A stretch of DNA of 26,452 nt. Origin: Bacteroidia bacterium. GTDB lineage: Bacteria; Bacteroidota; Bacteroidia; Bacteroidales; Azobacteroidaceae. The stretch spans positions 1-26,452 of the forward strand of contig BNTW01000037.1 in NCBI GenBank assembly GCA_025996895.1, read 5' to 3'. This document shows positions 1-8,408 of the stretch, in pieces (position 1 is the first letter of the stretch; every line of letters starts with the position of its first letter). The notes under the pieces were generated by a model that saw nothing but the letters and a program-made list of their open reading frames with translations, did not search any database and was not told the DNA's origin. The translations under genes and the position numbers were made by a program.

Positions 1-1
1 G

Positions 2-547
2 GCAGGTGCATTTTTTGTTACACGCGCCAAAGAAAATATGAAATATGAAGTTGTTGAGCAAAACTTCAACATTGATGAAACCACGGGGCTTCGTACCGAC
101 AAAACTGTTGTGTTGACAGGCGTAAAGTCAAAAAAACTTTATCCCGAAAAATTGCGTCTGGTCGAATTTTACGATGCAGAAAACCAGGAATTACTTGTTT
201 TTCTGACAAATAAATTTGAGGTATCCGCCCTCGAAGTTGCCAATCTGTACAAAAACAGATGGCAAATTGAGGTCTTTTTCAAGTGGATAAAGCAAAATCT
301 CACTGTCAAAAAGTTTTGGGGACATTCCGAAAATGCCGTCAGAATACAACTTTGGGTGGCAATTATTGCTTATTTGCTTGTTGCATACCTTAAACACGCT
401 ATCAAAAGCGATTATTCAATTTACGAAATAATGCAGATTTTGAGCGTATCGGCTTTCGACAAAACGCCAATCAGAGAACTGCTTACCGATTTTCAAATCA
501 ATCAAAATGTCAAAGAACTACAATATAATTTGTTTAGTAATTGTTAA
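2..547 (+). CDS. IS4-family transposase, C-terminal part (runs in from the window edge)
   Basis: The reading frame is open from base 2, upstream of the first ATG at 38, so the gene begins outside the window and only its 3' part is visible. The protein carries the IS4-family signature Y-x2-R-x3-E-x6-K in YKNRWQIEVFFKWIK, which contains the catalytic Glu of the DDE transposase, followed by the hydrophobic helix typical of this family's C-terminus. The ORF ends 3 bp before a truncated isochorismatase-family gene on the other strand, which suggests that the right end of the insertion sequence lies close to 547-565. The left end, the terminal repeats and any target duplication are outside the window, so activity cannot be judged. 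Confidence 0.85.
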   Translation, partial: AGAFFVTRAKENMKYEVVEQNFNIDETTGLRTDKTVVLTGVKSKKLYPEKLRLVEFYDAENQELLVFLTNKFEVSALEVANLYKNRWQIEVFFKWIKQNLTVKKFWGHSENAVRIQLWVAIIAYLLVAYLKHAIKSDYSIYEIMQILSVSAFDKTPIRELLTDFQINQNVKELQYNLFSNC

Positions 548-550
548 AAG

Positions 551-844
551 TTAACGCAACGGCAGTAATTCAGTATTGTAAAAAGCATCATTAGCTTCTT
601 TTACTACAACTATATCCGAAGGTTCATGCACTAATTCCGGTAATATTTCAAAATCTTTAGTATTTGGGAAAAAACAATCTTCTTTTGTTCCATCGTGTTT
701 GATATAAATTACGGGATACCCTAAACTGCGAAACTTTTCCGAAAGTAAATTAATCCGTTCAATTGTATGAATGGTGTTGTAACGAATAGAGTACGGTTTG
801 AAACTTCCTGTTTGCATGTCAATAATCAAAAGCGCTTTCATCAT
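551..844 (-). pseudogene. isochorismatase-family hydrolase, 3'-truncated next to IS4
   Basis: The 97-aa product starts MMKALLIIDMQ, the beta-1 motif of the isochorismatase/cysteine-hydrolase superfamily with its catalytic Asp. It continues through YPVIYIKHDGT and a KEANDAFYNTEL segment that in this family precedes the catalytic Cys strand. Family members are about 170-190 aa, so roughly the C-terminal half, including the catalytic Cys, is missing. The reading frame stops right where the IS4 transposase ends, which points to disruption by that insertion. It lies 10 bp after the RhuM gene on the same strand and may have been cotranscribed with it. The specific substrate is unknown and the fragment is very probably non-functional. 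Confidence 0.75.
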
Positions 845-854
845 TAATCAATAG

Positions 855-1766
855 TTATTGTTTTCCTTTTACCGATTTTTCAATTGTTTTTATCGTTTCC
901 AAATACGCCATTTCCACGTCCGACAACGTTTTTTGCTGATACTTCCAGTATTCGGCTTTTGCTTTTTCCATTGCCTGTTCGTGGGAGATTTTGCCGGAAT
1001 TTTGTAAGACTTGTTCACCTGTGGAACTTAAAATATTGTCCAATTGGCGAATATAGTCTTTCATATACATCGGGCGGCGTTTCATTGCTTGAATTTCGGC
1101 AAAATCAAAATACCCGGAAACCAAATTGTTGAGAATTTTCAATTCTTCTTCGTTCAAATAATTCTTTGCGATGGAAATATCCTTGATTGTAGGCTGACTA
1201 CCCGAAAAAACGGTCAATCCCATAAACGGCTTGCCGGCATCGGCACGTTCGGCAATGACTTCGGCAGCCGTATGTCCATGGGCGGCATAATGCAGCTTGT
1301 TTTGCACGATTTTAAAGAAACGGATTGATTCTGCCGCTTTGGGATTGTAATCAATGCGCCCGCCTCCGTTGCCTTTGAGCCGCTCGTCGTCCATTGTAAA
1401 ACCTTTTACAATGTATTCTTTCAGGCGTTGAGTCGCCCAAATGCGAAAATTGGTTGCCACGCGCGAATTGATACGATAACCCAGCGAAATTATCATATCG
1501 AGGTTGTAGTGTTCCATTTCGTAGGTTTTGCCGTTTGTGGCAACTGTTCGGAATTTCCGAACAGTTGAATCGTAATTCAATTCGCCCTCTTCAAAAATGT
1601 GCTTAATATGCTCGCTCACATTGGATTTGGTTGTTTGAAACAATTCAGTAAGTTGAAGGTTTGTGAGCCAAATTGTTTCGTTTTCGAGTCGTACTTCAAT
1701 TTTCGGCGAACCGTCATTGGCTTGATAAATCACAAATTCTTTCTGTTTTTTGATTTCTGTTGTCAT
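855..1766 (-). CDS. RhuM-family (Virulence_RhuM) protein with probable internal deletion
   Basis: This 303-aa protein matches the RhuM family by eye. The N-terminus has the segment IWLTNLQLTELFQTTKSNVS, resembling a DNA-binding helix. It is followed by HYNLDMIISLGYRINS and FRIWATQRLKEYIVKGFTMD. The C-terminal half has SIRFFKIVQNKLHYAAHGHTAA, then ILNNLVSGYFDFAE and PMYMKDYIRQLD. RhuM was named from a Salmonella pathogenicity island; its biochemical role is not established. As I recall the family, a segment of about 30 residues normally sits between the NGGG turn (residues 133-136) and the DYNPK motif; here they are almost adjacent, suggesting an in-frame deletion. The ATG at 1766 is supported by an AAGGAGAA ribosome site at about 1773-1780. 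Confidence 0.85.
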   Translation of the reverse strand: MTTEIKKQKEFVIYQANDGSPKIEVRLENETIWLTNLQLTELFQTTKSNVSEHIKHIFEEGELNYDSTVRKFRTVATNGKTYEMEHYNLDMIISLGYRINSRVATNFRIWATQRLKEYIVKGFTMDDERLKGNGGGRIDYNPKAAESIRFFKIVQNKLHYAAHGHTAAEVIAERADAGKPFMGLTVFSGSQPTIKDISIAKNYLNEEELKILNNLVSGYFDFAEIQAMKRRPMYMKDYIRQLDNILSSTGEQVLQNSGKISHEQAMEKAKAEYWKYQQKTLSDVEMAYLETIKTIEKSVKGKQ

Positions 1767-1793
1767 AAAATTTTCTCCTTTTATTATTATATT

Positions 1794-1979
1794 TTATTTT
1801 GATTTTAACAACATGATATAATCCTTTTCATTTTCTTTAACAATTTCAAATCCGAATTTTTGATACATTTTGACGGCATAATTTGCTTTGTCCACGCTCA
1901 ACGAAATTTGTTTATAACCTCTGCCATTGAACATTTGCATTCCATTGACTTCTAAAAAAACTGTAATAATGCTCATCAA
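1794..1979 (-). pseudogene. tail fragment of a second GNAT acetyltransferase
   Basis: The last 45 or so codons read GYKQISLSVDKANYAVKMYQ, then KFGFEIV and a short strand. This is the typical C-terminal end of a GNAT N-acetyltransferase (motif B region: N-x-A-x-x-x-Y-x-K-x-G-F). The acetyl-CoA-binding motif A is absent and there is no N-terminal domain. The recognisable portion begins near 1930 and overlaps, in another frame, the last codons of the RimJ/RimL-like gene. It looks as though a deletion joined the end of one GNAT gene to the tail of another. The first residues of the open frame (before MFNGRG) are a chance extension. Confidence 0.65.
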
Positions 1980-2457
1980 TCACTGTCCCGTTTTTTATCG
2001 CCGCCTTTTTCAAAATCGCCTCACGCTCAAATCCAGCTTTTTCAAGCACTTTTTGCGAAGCGATGTTGAAACCGAAAGGCGTGGCGTAAATTTTTTGCAA
2101 CGGAAAATGAAGAAAAGCGTAAGTAAGCATTTCTTTGACCACTTCGGTCATAATTCCTCTGTTCCAATACTTTTCACCAATAAAATAGCCCAATTCCGCC
2201 GTAATGTGTTCCACATCGGAATGTAAAGTCAGACCGATACTGCCAACCGCTTTTCCATCAACTGCAATCGCCAACAAAACGGCAGGTTTCGGCTGCGCCA
2301 TAGCCATTTTGATAAATTCTTTGCCGTCTTTTTCAGTGTATGGGTGCGGAAAAGCATCGCGCAAATTGTTCCAAATTTTGATATTATTTGCGTTTTCGGC
2401 AAGCGAGGCGGCATCGGAGAGTTGCCATTCGCGGAGTTCAATTTTATTAGTATTCAT
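1912..2457 (-). CDS. GNAT-family N-acetyltransferase, RimJ/RimL-like
   Basis: This 181-aa protein has the RimJ/RimL-type GNAT layout. It opens with IELREWQLSDAASLAENANN (beta-1/alpha-1). AVGSIGLTL follows as beta-4, then ELGYFIGEKYWNRGIMTEVV, the acetyl-CoA pyrophosphate-binding motif A in its Q/RxxGxG/A variant (NRGIMT). NIASQKVLEKAGFERE is the motif B helix. Such enzymes acetylate N-terminal or small-molecule amines with acetyl-CoA; the substrate cannot be read from sequence. The last 8 or so residues (after RSQW) appear to be read from the fused fragment downstream rather than the family's own end, but the fold should be complete. It lies downstream of leuA on the same strand with a gap of about 70 bp holding a small TGCCC/GGGCA hairpin near 2467-2480. 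Confidence 0.85.
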   Translation of the reverse strand: MNTNKIELREWQLSDAASLAENANNIKIWNNLRDAFPHPYTEKDGKEFIKMAMAQPKPAVLLAIAVDGKAVGSIGLTLHSDVEHITAELGYFIGEKYWNRGIMTEVVKEMLTYAFLHFPLQKIYATPFGFNIASQKVLEKAGFEREAILKKAAIKNGTVIDEHYYSFFRSQWNANVQWQRL

Positions 2458-2525
2458 ATTTTTACTTGCCCGTTAGGGCATTCATATCAATAGAAAACTT
2501 TATCTATCAAAACTCTGCTATTTTT

Positions 2526-4019
2526 TTACTTCACAAACTTATTCACAGCATCAATATAAGCCTCAACAGATGCAGCAACAATATCCGTATTCGCGCCAAA
2601 ACCGTAATACACCGCACCATTGTGCAAAATCTGCATGTGTACCTTGCCTACATCATCGCTACCGCGGTTAATTGCCTGAATGGTAAATTCTTGCAACACC
2701 ATTTCGCGTTTGATAATCTGTTTCACCGCTTTTATCGCCGCATCTACGGGACCGTTGCCGCTGGCTGCCGCCTCAAATTTCTCGCCCGCAATGTCCAAGC
2801 CCACGCTGGCAACGGATTTCACTCCTTTGCCCGATGTAACTTGCAGATAATCAAGTTTTATGCGGTGCGAGGCGGTCAAATCTTTGCCGGTAAGAATCAG
2901 AATGTCGTCATCGTTGATGTCCTTTTTGCGGTCGGCAAGTTTCAAAAACTCCTCGTAAACATTGTCCAATTTTTCCTGAGAAAGTTCCACGCCAAGCACG
3001 CTCAGGCGGTGTTTCAGCGCGGCGCGACCGCTGCGAGCCGTCAGTACAATGGCGTTGTCGTCAATGCCCACATCTTTCGGGTCGATAATCTCGTAACTTT
3101 CGCGATTTTTCAGCACGCCGTCTTGGTGAATGCCTGAGGAATGTGCAAAGGCGTTCCGCCCCACAATCGCCTTATTTGCCTGCACCGGCATATTCATCAG
3201 GCTCGACACGAGGCGGCTTGTCGAGTAAATTTTTTGCGTGTTGATGTTTGTGTCGATGTTCAGCCCTTTGTGGCATTTCAGAATCATTGCCACCTCTTCG
3301 AGCGCGGTGTTTCCGGCGCGTTCGCCGATGCCGTTTATCGTAACTTCCACCTGCCGCGCACCATTCACCACACCCGCAATGGTGTTGGCAGTCGCCATTC
3401 CGAGGTCGTTGTGGCAGTGCGTAGAGAGGATTGCGTTATGCACGCCGTTCACATTTTCCATCAGAAATTTGAATTTCTCGCCAAATTCCGAAGGCAGGCA
3501 ATAACCCGTTGTGTCGGGGATATTTACCACCGTTGCGCCCGCTTTGATAACCGCCTCCACCACGCGAGCGAGGTACTCGTTGTCCGTTCTGCCCGCGTCT
3601 TCGCAGTAAAATTCCACATCTTCCACATATTTTTTGGCGTATTTTACGGCAGCAACGGCGCGTTCCAAAATTTCCTCGCGCGTGGAGTTAAATTTGTGCT
3701 TGATGTGGTAATCGCTCGTGCCGATACCGGTGTGAATACGCTTGCGTTTAGCGTACTGCAGAGCCTCTGCAGCCGCGTCAATGTCCTTTTGCACGCCGCG
3801 TGTGAGGGCGCAAATCGTAGGCCAGGTAACGGCTTTTGAAATTTCCACCACGGAATTAAAATCGCCCGGGCTTGACACCGGAAATCCCGCCTCAATCACA
3901 TCAACGCCAAGAGCCTCCAGTGCTTTGGCAACCTGAATTTTTTCTACCGTGTTCAACTGGCAGCCCGGTACTTGTTCGCCATCTCGCAGGGTTGTGTCGA
4001 AAATAAATAATCTGTTCAT
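2526..4019 (-). CDS. leuA: 2-isopropylmalate synthase
   Basis: LeuA condenses acetyl-CoA with 2-oxoisovalerate, the first committed step of leucine synthesis, in the cytoplasm. The 497-aa product has [10 protein letters not shown] at its start (the catalytic metal-binding Asp and Arg of the HMG-CoA-lyase-like TIM barrel). The second family signature is in [20 protein letters not shown] (metal-binding HxH), followed by NGIGERAGN and [13 protein letters not shown]. The C-terminal third (from about residue 370) is the LeuA regulatory domain, usually the leucine feedback site. Length matches the long LeuA class. No leuB, leuC or leuD is in the window, so the gene is separated from the rest of the pathway here. 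It is divergent from pheS and has its own well-formed promoter. Confidence 0.95.
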   Translation of the reverse strand: MNRLFIFDTTLRDGEQVPGCQLNTVEKIQVAKALEALGVDVIEAGFPVSSPGDFNSVVEISKAVTWPTICALTRGVQKDIDAAAEALQYAKRKRIHTGIGTSDYHIKHKFNSTREEILERAVAAVKYAKKYVEDVEFYCEDAGRTDNEYLARVVEAVIKAGATVVNIPDTTGYCLPSEFGEKFKFLMENVNGVHNAILSTHCHNDLGMATANTIAGVVNGARQVEVTINGIGERAGNTALEEVAMILKCHKGLNIDTNINTQKIYSTSRLVSSLMNMPVQANKAIVGRNAFAHSSGIHQDGVLKNRESYEIIDPKDVGIDDNAIVLTARSGRAALKHRLSVLGVELSQEKLDNVYEEFLKLADRKKDINDDDILILTGKDLTASHRIKLDYLQVTSGKGVKSVASVGLDIAGEKFEAAASGNGPVDAAIKAVKQIIKREMVLQEFTIQAINRGSDDVGKVHMQILHNGAVYYGFGANTDIVAASVEAYIDAVNKFVK

Positions 4020-4070
4020 AGTAGCAAGCCATATATACGAGAATCTATCATTTTTTCAATTTTGAGCGTG

Positions 4071-4101
4071 CAAATATACAAATTCTTTTTCATACAACAA
4101 A
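4071..4101 (-). promoter_or_regulatory. leuA promoter, Bacteroidota type
   Basis: On the - strand a TTTG (4101-4098) is followed after exactly 19 bases by TATATTTG (4078-4071). This fits the Bacteroidota primary-sigma consensus of -33 TTTG and -7 TAnnTTTG. Transcription would start close to 4065, about 45 bases before the leuA start codon. No leader peptide or attenuator hairpin is obvious in the short leader. Confidence 0.65.
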
Positions 4102-4108
4102 TTTTTCG

Positions 4109-4116
4109 TAACTTTG
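4109..4116 (+). promoter_or_regulatory. pheS -7 element candidate
   Basis: TAACTTTG matches the TAnnTTTG consensus and lies about 26 bases before the pheS ATG. A clear TTTG -33 box is not seen at the right distance; only a T-rich stretch at 4084-4090 is present. It lies back to back with the leuA promoter in the 122-bp divergent intergenic region. Confidence 0.45.
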
Positions 4117-4141
4117 CCAATCGAAAACGAAAAGCAAGAAT

Positions 4142-5161
4142 ATGATTAATAAAATTGAAGCTCTTTTGAAAGAGATTGAAGCGTTGAAAGCGCAAAGCAG
4201 TGAGGAATTGGAGGCTCTGCGTATTAAATATTTAAGTAAAAAAGGGGAAATTTCGACATTGATGAATGATTTCCGTGAGGTGGCTGCCGAACAAAAACGT
4301 GAAATTGGGCAAAAATTAAATGTTTTGAAAACGCAGGCGCAGGACAAAATCAATGAATTAAAAGAAAAATTAGATAATTCTTCGGCTTCCGAAGAAACGA
4401 TAGACCTGACACGCACGGCTTATCCGTATCCTATCGGCACGCGGCACCCGCTTTCGATTGTTAAAAAAGAAATTTGTGCTATTTTTGCCAAATTGGGTTT
4501 TTCGATTGCCGAAGGTCCTGAAATTGAGGACGATTGGCACGTTTTTTCTTCCCTGAATTTTGCGGCCGACCATCCTGCGCGCGACATGCAGGATACGTTT
4601 TTTGTGATGCACGGCGCGGATATTTTGTTGCGTACGCATACTTCGTCGGTGCAAACCCGTGTGATGGAAAAAACGCAACCACCCATCCGAATTATCTGTC
4701 CGGGAAGGGTATATCGGAACGAGGCGATTTCCTACCGTGCCCATTGTTTCTTCCATCAGGTCGAAGCATTGTATATTGATAGAAACGTTTCGTTTGCGGA
4801 TTTGAAACAGACGTTGTTGTTTTTTGCTAAAGAAATGTTTGGTGCGGAAACGAAAATCCGCCTGCGTCCTTCGTTTTTCCCTTTCACCGAGCCGAGCGCG
4901 GAAATGGACATCAGTTGTAATTTGTGCGGTGGAAAAGGCTGTCCGTTCTGCAAATACACCGGCTGGGTGGAAATTCTGGGTTGTGGAATGGTCGATCCGA
5001 ATGTTCTGCGGAATTGCAGTATCGATCCTGAAATCTACACCGGCTACGCTTTGGGAATGGGAATTGAACGTATCACCAACCTCAAATATCAGGTGAAAGA
5101 CCTCCGCATGTTTTCCGAAAACGATGTGCGGTTTTTGAGGCAGTTTGAAGCGGCGACATGA
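4142..5161 (+). CDS. pheS: phenylalanyl-tRNA synthetase alpha subunit
   Basis: PheS forms the catalytic subunit of the heterotetrameric class II enzyme that charges tRNA-Phe. The 339-aa product has the N-terminal coiled coil (residues 1-80) that contacts tRNA. The catalytic core includes RTHTSSVQTRVM, then RIICPGRVYRNEA (motif 2 with its ATP-contacting Arg), FHQVEALYID, and GMGIERI near the end (motif 3). A Cys-rich insertion CNLCGGKGCPFCK (about residues 259-271) precedes GWVEILGCGMVDPNVL and may bind metal; similar Cys patterns occur in other bacterial PheS. Length is normal. The partner pheT is not in this window, so the two subunits are encoded apart. The stop codon overlaps the start of nth by 4 bp, implying a shared transcript. 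Confidence 0.96.
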   Translation: MINKIEALLKEIEALKAQSSEELEALRIKYLSKKGEISTLMNDFREVAAEQKREIGQKLNVLKTQAQDKINELKEKLDNSSASEETIDLTRTAYPYPIGTRHPLSIVKKEICAIFAKLGFSIAEGPEIEDDWHVFSSLNFAADHPARDMQDTFFVMHGADILLRTHTSSVQTRVMEKTQPPIRIICPGRVYRNEAISYRAHCFFHQVEALYIDRNVSFADLKQTLLFFAKEMFGAETKIRLRPSFFPFTEPSAEMDISCNLCGGKGCPFCKYTGWVEILGCGMVDPNVLRNCSIDPEIYTGYALGMGIERITNLKYQVKDLRMFSENDVRFLRQFEAAT

Positions 5162-5808
5162 CGAAAAAAGAGCGATATAAAAAAGTATTTGAATGGTTTG
5201 AAGAAAATCGGCCGATTGCCGAGACGGAATTGCGCTACCGCGATCCGTTTCAATTGTTGATTGCGGTGATTTTGGCGGCGCAATGTACCGACAAGCGGGT
5301 AAATATCATTACACCGGCACTTTACGAGGCCTTCCCGACGCCCGAAGTCTTGGCGGTTTCGACGCCCGAAGCAGTGTATGAATACATCAAAAGCGTTTCC
5401 TATCCCAACAACAAGTCCAAGCATTTGGTTAATATGGCGAAAATGCTGGTGGAAAATTACGGCGGGAAAGTGCCCGAAACCATTGAAGAGTTGATAAAAA
5501 TACCGGGTGTGGGACGAAAAACCGCGAATGTGGTCGCTTCCGTTGCGTTCAATGTTCCGGCTTTAGCGGTGGATACGCACGTCTTTCGGGTTTCCAACCG
5601 TATCGGATTGACTGATAATGCTAAAACACCGTTGGAAACCGAGAAAGAACTCACACACTATATTCCGAAAAGATTGTGGTCGAAAGCCCATCACTGGCTT
5701 ATCTTGCACGGCCGTTACACTTGTATTGCCCGCAAACCAAAATGCGAAGAATGCGGAATATCAGCGTATTGCTTGTATTTTGGAAAAAATGTAGTAATTG
5801 TAACATAA
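5158..5808 (+). CDS. nth: endonuclease III (DNA glycosylase/AP lyase)
   Basis: Nth removes oxidised pyrimidines and cuts the resulting abasic site in base-excision repair. The 216-aa product shows the helix-hairpin-helix IPGVGRKTANVVASVAF with the catalytic Lys (GVGRKTA). It also has VDTHVFRVSNR with the catalytic Asp, and at the C-terminus a four-Cys iron-sulfur ligand set C-x6-C-x2-C-x5-C (CIARKPKCEECGISAYC). Length and order match the family. The start ATG overlaps the pheS stop as ATGA, so translation is probably coupled. Confidence 0.96.
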   Translation: MTKKERYKKVFEWFEENRPIAETELRYRDPFQLLIAVILAAQCTDKRVNIITPALYEAFPTPEVLAVSTPEAVYEYIKSVSYPNNKSKHLVNMAKMLVENYGGKVPETIEELIKIPGVGRKTANVVASVAFNVPALAVDTHVFRVSNRIGLTDNAKTPLETEKELTHYIPKRLWSKAHHWLILHGRYTCIARKPKCEECGISAYCLYFGKNVVIVT

Positions 5809-5828
5809 ATTTTTTGGAGGAAACTGCC

Positions 5829-6581
5829 ATGAAACAGATTGGGATAGGAGCAATGATCATTGCCGCGTTTTTATTTCCTCCGGAGGCTTGGGGACAGGAC
5901 ATTCAATTGAAGAAAGATTCGCTTCATCAAGTCCTCACAAAAGCCGAAGGCAAAGATTTGCTCAAAGCCTATCAGAAACTGACAGGCCTCTATTTTGCGG
6001 AAGCCGTTTTCGACGATTTGAAAAGGGACACGCTCCTCGCGCTCTATGACCGGATGACTGCCGAGGCAAAAAAGCAAAGCAACGCTCACTTTCTGGGTAC
6101 AGCGTATTCCGACAGGATATTGGCTTACAATAGCCGGCGTCAATCCGAACCCATTCTGAAGCTGGCGCCCGGATACCTCGACGAGCTGACGGCGCTTGAA
6201 GAGATGCGCACCAAATACGAAACAGATAAGCACATCGCCGAAACGCAGCGCAACCGCAACTATTTCCTCTTCGTCCTCGGCGGCTGCATTTTATTAGCCC
6301 TTGCGTTGGGAATCAACATCTACTACAGCCGGAAAATCGCACGGAAAAACCGTATCATGGCAGGCCAAATCAAAGAATTGCAGCTACAACAAAGCCTCCA
6401 CGATGAAGAACTGCTCCGTAAAACCGTCTTCGAGCCGGCCGAAACCCCGGACGACGAGGGCTTCTGTCCCGAAAGCCGCCGCGACAAGCTTTGCATTGCC
6501 ATCCGCGACAGGATGCTCAAGGAAAAGATTTACCGGAATCCTTTGCTTAGTGGAAAAACCGAAGCAAATAGACCCCTCTAG
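5829..6581 (+). pseudogene. membrane-anchored TPR/HTH-type regulator, truncated by IS21
   Basis: The product starts at ATG 5829 behind a GGAGG ribosome site (5816-5820) and has a signal peptide (IGAMIIAAFLFPPEAWGQ). There is a helical, TPR-like region, one membrane segment (YFLFVLGGCILLALALGINI) and then a basic coiled-coil and linker. This layout matches Bacteroidota regulators that carry periplasmic TPRs, a membrane helix and a cytoplasmic AraC-type helix-turn-helix. The frame runs into the IS21 left end at 6551 and stops at 6581 inside it, just where the DNA-binding domain would begin (IRDRMLKEKIYRNPLLS). The TPR part is also very short: a jump from LKLAPGYLD to ELTALEEM looks like a large in-frame loss of repeats. 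Both points rest on remembered family architecture. It is probably non-functional. Confidence 0.6.
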
Positions 6582-6589
6582 ACCAATTT

Positions 6590-6652
6590 AAACTGCCCCC
6601 CTCCACCCACCGAAACTGCCCCCCTCCACCGATTTAAACTGCCCCCCTCCAC
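6590..6652 (+). repeat. iterated IS21 end boxes (left)
   Basis: Three copies of the 17-mer AAACTGCCCCCCTCCAC lie at 6590-6606, 6613-6629 and 6636-6652. An inverted copy lies inside the element at 7301-7317, and a variant (GTGGAGGGGGTCACTTT) lies at the right end at 9340-9356. Multiple subterminal repeats are usual for IS21 ends and are the expected binding sites of IstA. Confidence 0.75.
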
Positions 6653-6700
6653 ATACGTCAACTGACTACATCCTAAAATGGCTACAAAGACTTCTACCGA
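6648..6700. repeat. 53-bp inverted repeat, left copy (IR53-L)
   Basis: Bases 6648-6700 are the reverse complement of 7321-7373 with a single mismatch (6695). The sequence is part of istA (codons for SVEVFVAILGCSQLTYVE). The two copies flank 620 bp holding the istA 5' half and its leader. Confidence 0.9.
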
Positions 6701-7278
6701 AGTTTGATTGCCCGATTTATCCGTCAAAGAAAGTCGCTGACCGGTAAAGTCAACATACATCTTGTCGCCCGCCTTGTGATCTATGTGCATAATCGGACGC
6801 TTGGATTCCAAATACAGATTAAGCACTTCGTTAAAACGAGAGATACGGTAACCTTGCGACTGTTGTTCCCGATACTCCTTAAAAAGATCTGCTTTAGTTA
6901 CACCCTTGCGTTTAAGCCGTTTACAGAGCTCCGGAAGTAGTTTTTCCAACGCTGCCTGACGTTCACTCTTGGCATATTGGTTCTCTGAAACGAAGAACAT
7001 GGTTGCCACTTCTTTATCACTCAACCGGAAAAACAATTCATAAGACATCCCCGAACTACGAAAAATGTCTAAATACTTTTTTACCGTGTTGCGTGACAAG
7101 TGAACTTTCCCACTAATGCTTCGAGAACCATTCCCTTGTCCATGAAGCCGAATGATTAATTTAATTTTGTGCATCTCAATTTTTTTATTTGCCATTTATA
7201 CTGTGAGAATAAATCCGATCTTCTCGAAGATAAAAAAAGCAAAAAAATAACAGGGAACAAAGTCTAAGGTTAGCCATT

Positions 7279-8391
7279 TTGTACCGGGGCAGTTTGCTCC
7301 GTGGAGGGGGGCAGTTTAAATCGGTGGAAGTCTTTGTAGCCATTTTAGGATGTAGTCAGTTGACGTATGTGGAAGCGGTAGCGAGCCAAAAGAAAGAAGA
7401 TTTTATCCAGACTTGCGAACATGCGCTCCGCTACTTTGGCGGTGTTCCTTTGGCGATAGAGCCTGATAATCTGAAGTCAGCCGTTACCAAAGGGAGTCGG
7501 TATGAAGCGACCATAAATCCGGATTTTATGGCATTTGCGGAGCATTACGGCACCACCATCCTTCCGGCAAGGGTTTATAAGCCGAAAGATAAATCGTTGG
7601 TAGAAGGAGCAGTAAAGTTGATTTACAGGAGCATCTTTGCCAAATTGGCTGATCGGGAGTTTGCTGACCTTGCATCGCTGAATGTGGCAATCCGAGGGGC
7701 TTTGGAGAGTCATAACAGCAGACCCCTTTACAGAAGGGAGTACTCCCGTCGGGATCAGTTTGATGAACTGGAGCAAGAGATGTTGCAGCCACTAAATCCG
7801 CTTGAGTTTGAACTAAAAAAACAGATTATTGTTTCGGTAATGAAGAATGGATATATCCCTCTGGCGGTCGATGAGCATTATTACAGCGTTCCCTACAAGT
7901 ACATAGGAAAGAAAGTGAAAGTGCTTTATTCAGCCACTCAGGTAGATGTTTATTACCAATATGAGCGAATTGCTTCTCATCAGCGTGTTTTGGATAAATA
8001 TCAATACACGACACAGAAAGATCATTTATCTTCTCAGCATCAATATTTGAGCGATTGGTTTGCGGAGTATTTTTTGAAGTCAGCCTTGGATATAAACGAA
8101 GCGGTTGCCGGGTATCTCCATAAAATACTGAGCACTAATACCTATCCCGAGAAGGCATATAAGGCTTGCAGCGGCATCCTTAACTGTCATAAACGAGTGG
8201 GTACCGAACGGCTAATCAATGCGTGCCGGTTGGCAGATAAGTTGAAGCAATACACTTATCTGACCATAGAACAAATACTTAAAAACAACGAAGACGTTCT
8301 CTTTGCCACACAAATGAATGAAGAGAGTGAATCCGTTGAAGTACAAATCCCTTCTCACGAGAACATCAGAGGGAAAGAATATTATCAATAA
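7279..8391 (+). pseudogene. istA: istA 3' half (IS21 transposase catalytic and C-terminal part)
   Basis: Genuine istA sequence begins at about 7321 (SVEVFVAILGCSQLTYVE); the first 14 codons of the open frame are translated end-repeat DNA. The rest holds the remaining DDE core: IEPDNLKSAVTKG with the second Asp, and ARVYKPKDKSLVEGAVKLIY with the catalytic Glu. The C-terminal IstA domain follows (YIPLAVDEHYYSVPYKYIGK). The ORF is missing the N-terminal DNA-binding domain and the first catalytic Asp, both on the - strand at 6701-7195. Joined through the repeat, the two parts are in frame and give 165+356 = 521 codons, a normal IstA size for Bacteroidota. istB follows after 17 bp. Confidence 0.85.
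7321..7373. repeat. 53-bp inverted repeat, right copy (IR53-R)
   Basis: This is the partner of 6648-6700, 52 of 53 bases complementary. Here the repeat is in frame with the 3' part of istA. An end-repeat box (7301-7317) abuts it, fused at the shared motif TCGGTGGA. Confidence 0.9.
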
Positions 8392-8408
8392 TTAAAAAAA
8401 CAAACAAG

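Larger units (their letters stand above)
6578..7195 (-). pseudogene. istA: istA 5' half (IS21 transposase N-terminal part), inverted
   Basis: The protein starts MANKKIEMHKIKLIIRLHGQ and carries the helix-turn-helix SISGKVHLSRNTVKKYL that binds IS21 ends. It ends with the first part of the DDE core (KMYVDFTGQRLSLTD, with the first catalytic Asp, then VEVFVAILGCSQLTYVE). After that point the frame reads out through end-repeat DNA (GGSLNRWRGAVSVGG) and stops. The missing remainder of IstA lies on the opposite strand at 7321-8391. Upstream of its start (7196-7326) is the expected IS left-end leader, including a GAGAA/TTCTC hairpin near 7205-7224, so this half carries its own control region. In its present orientation only a truncated protein of 205 aa can be made. 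Confidence 0.85.

Noticed and set aside
2466..3839. Long open frames on the + strand opposite leuA (223 and 232 aa)
   Set aside because: They are antisense shadows of leuA; the products are rich in His, Cys and Arg with no family resemblance.
4528..4545. TTGGCACG followed by a T run inside pheS, resembling a sigma-54 promoter
   Set aside because: It lacks the -12 TTGC element, lies in conserved coding sequence (DDWHVFSS), and has no gene start downstream.
5676..5828. An upstream start for the TPR regulator inside nth
   Set aside because: ATG 5829 has a GGAGG ribosome site and begins a signal peptide; the extension is nth sequence read out of frame.
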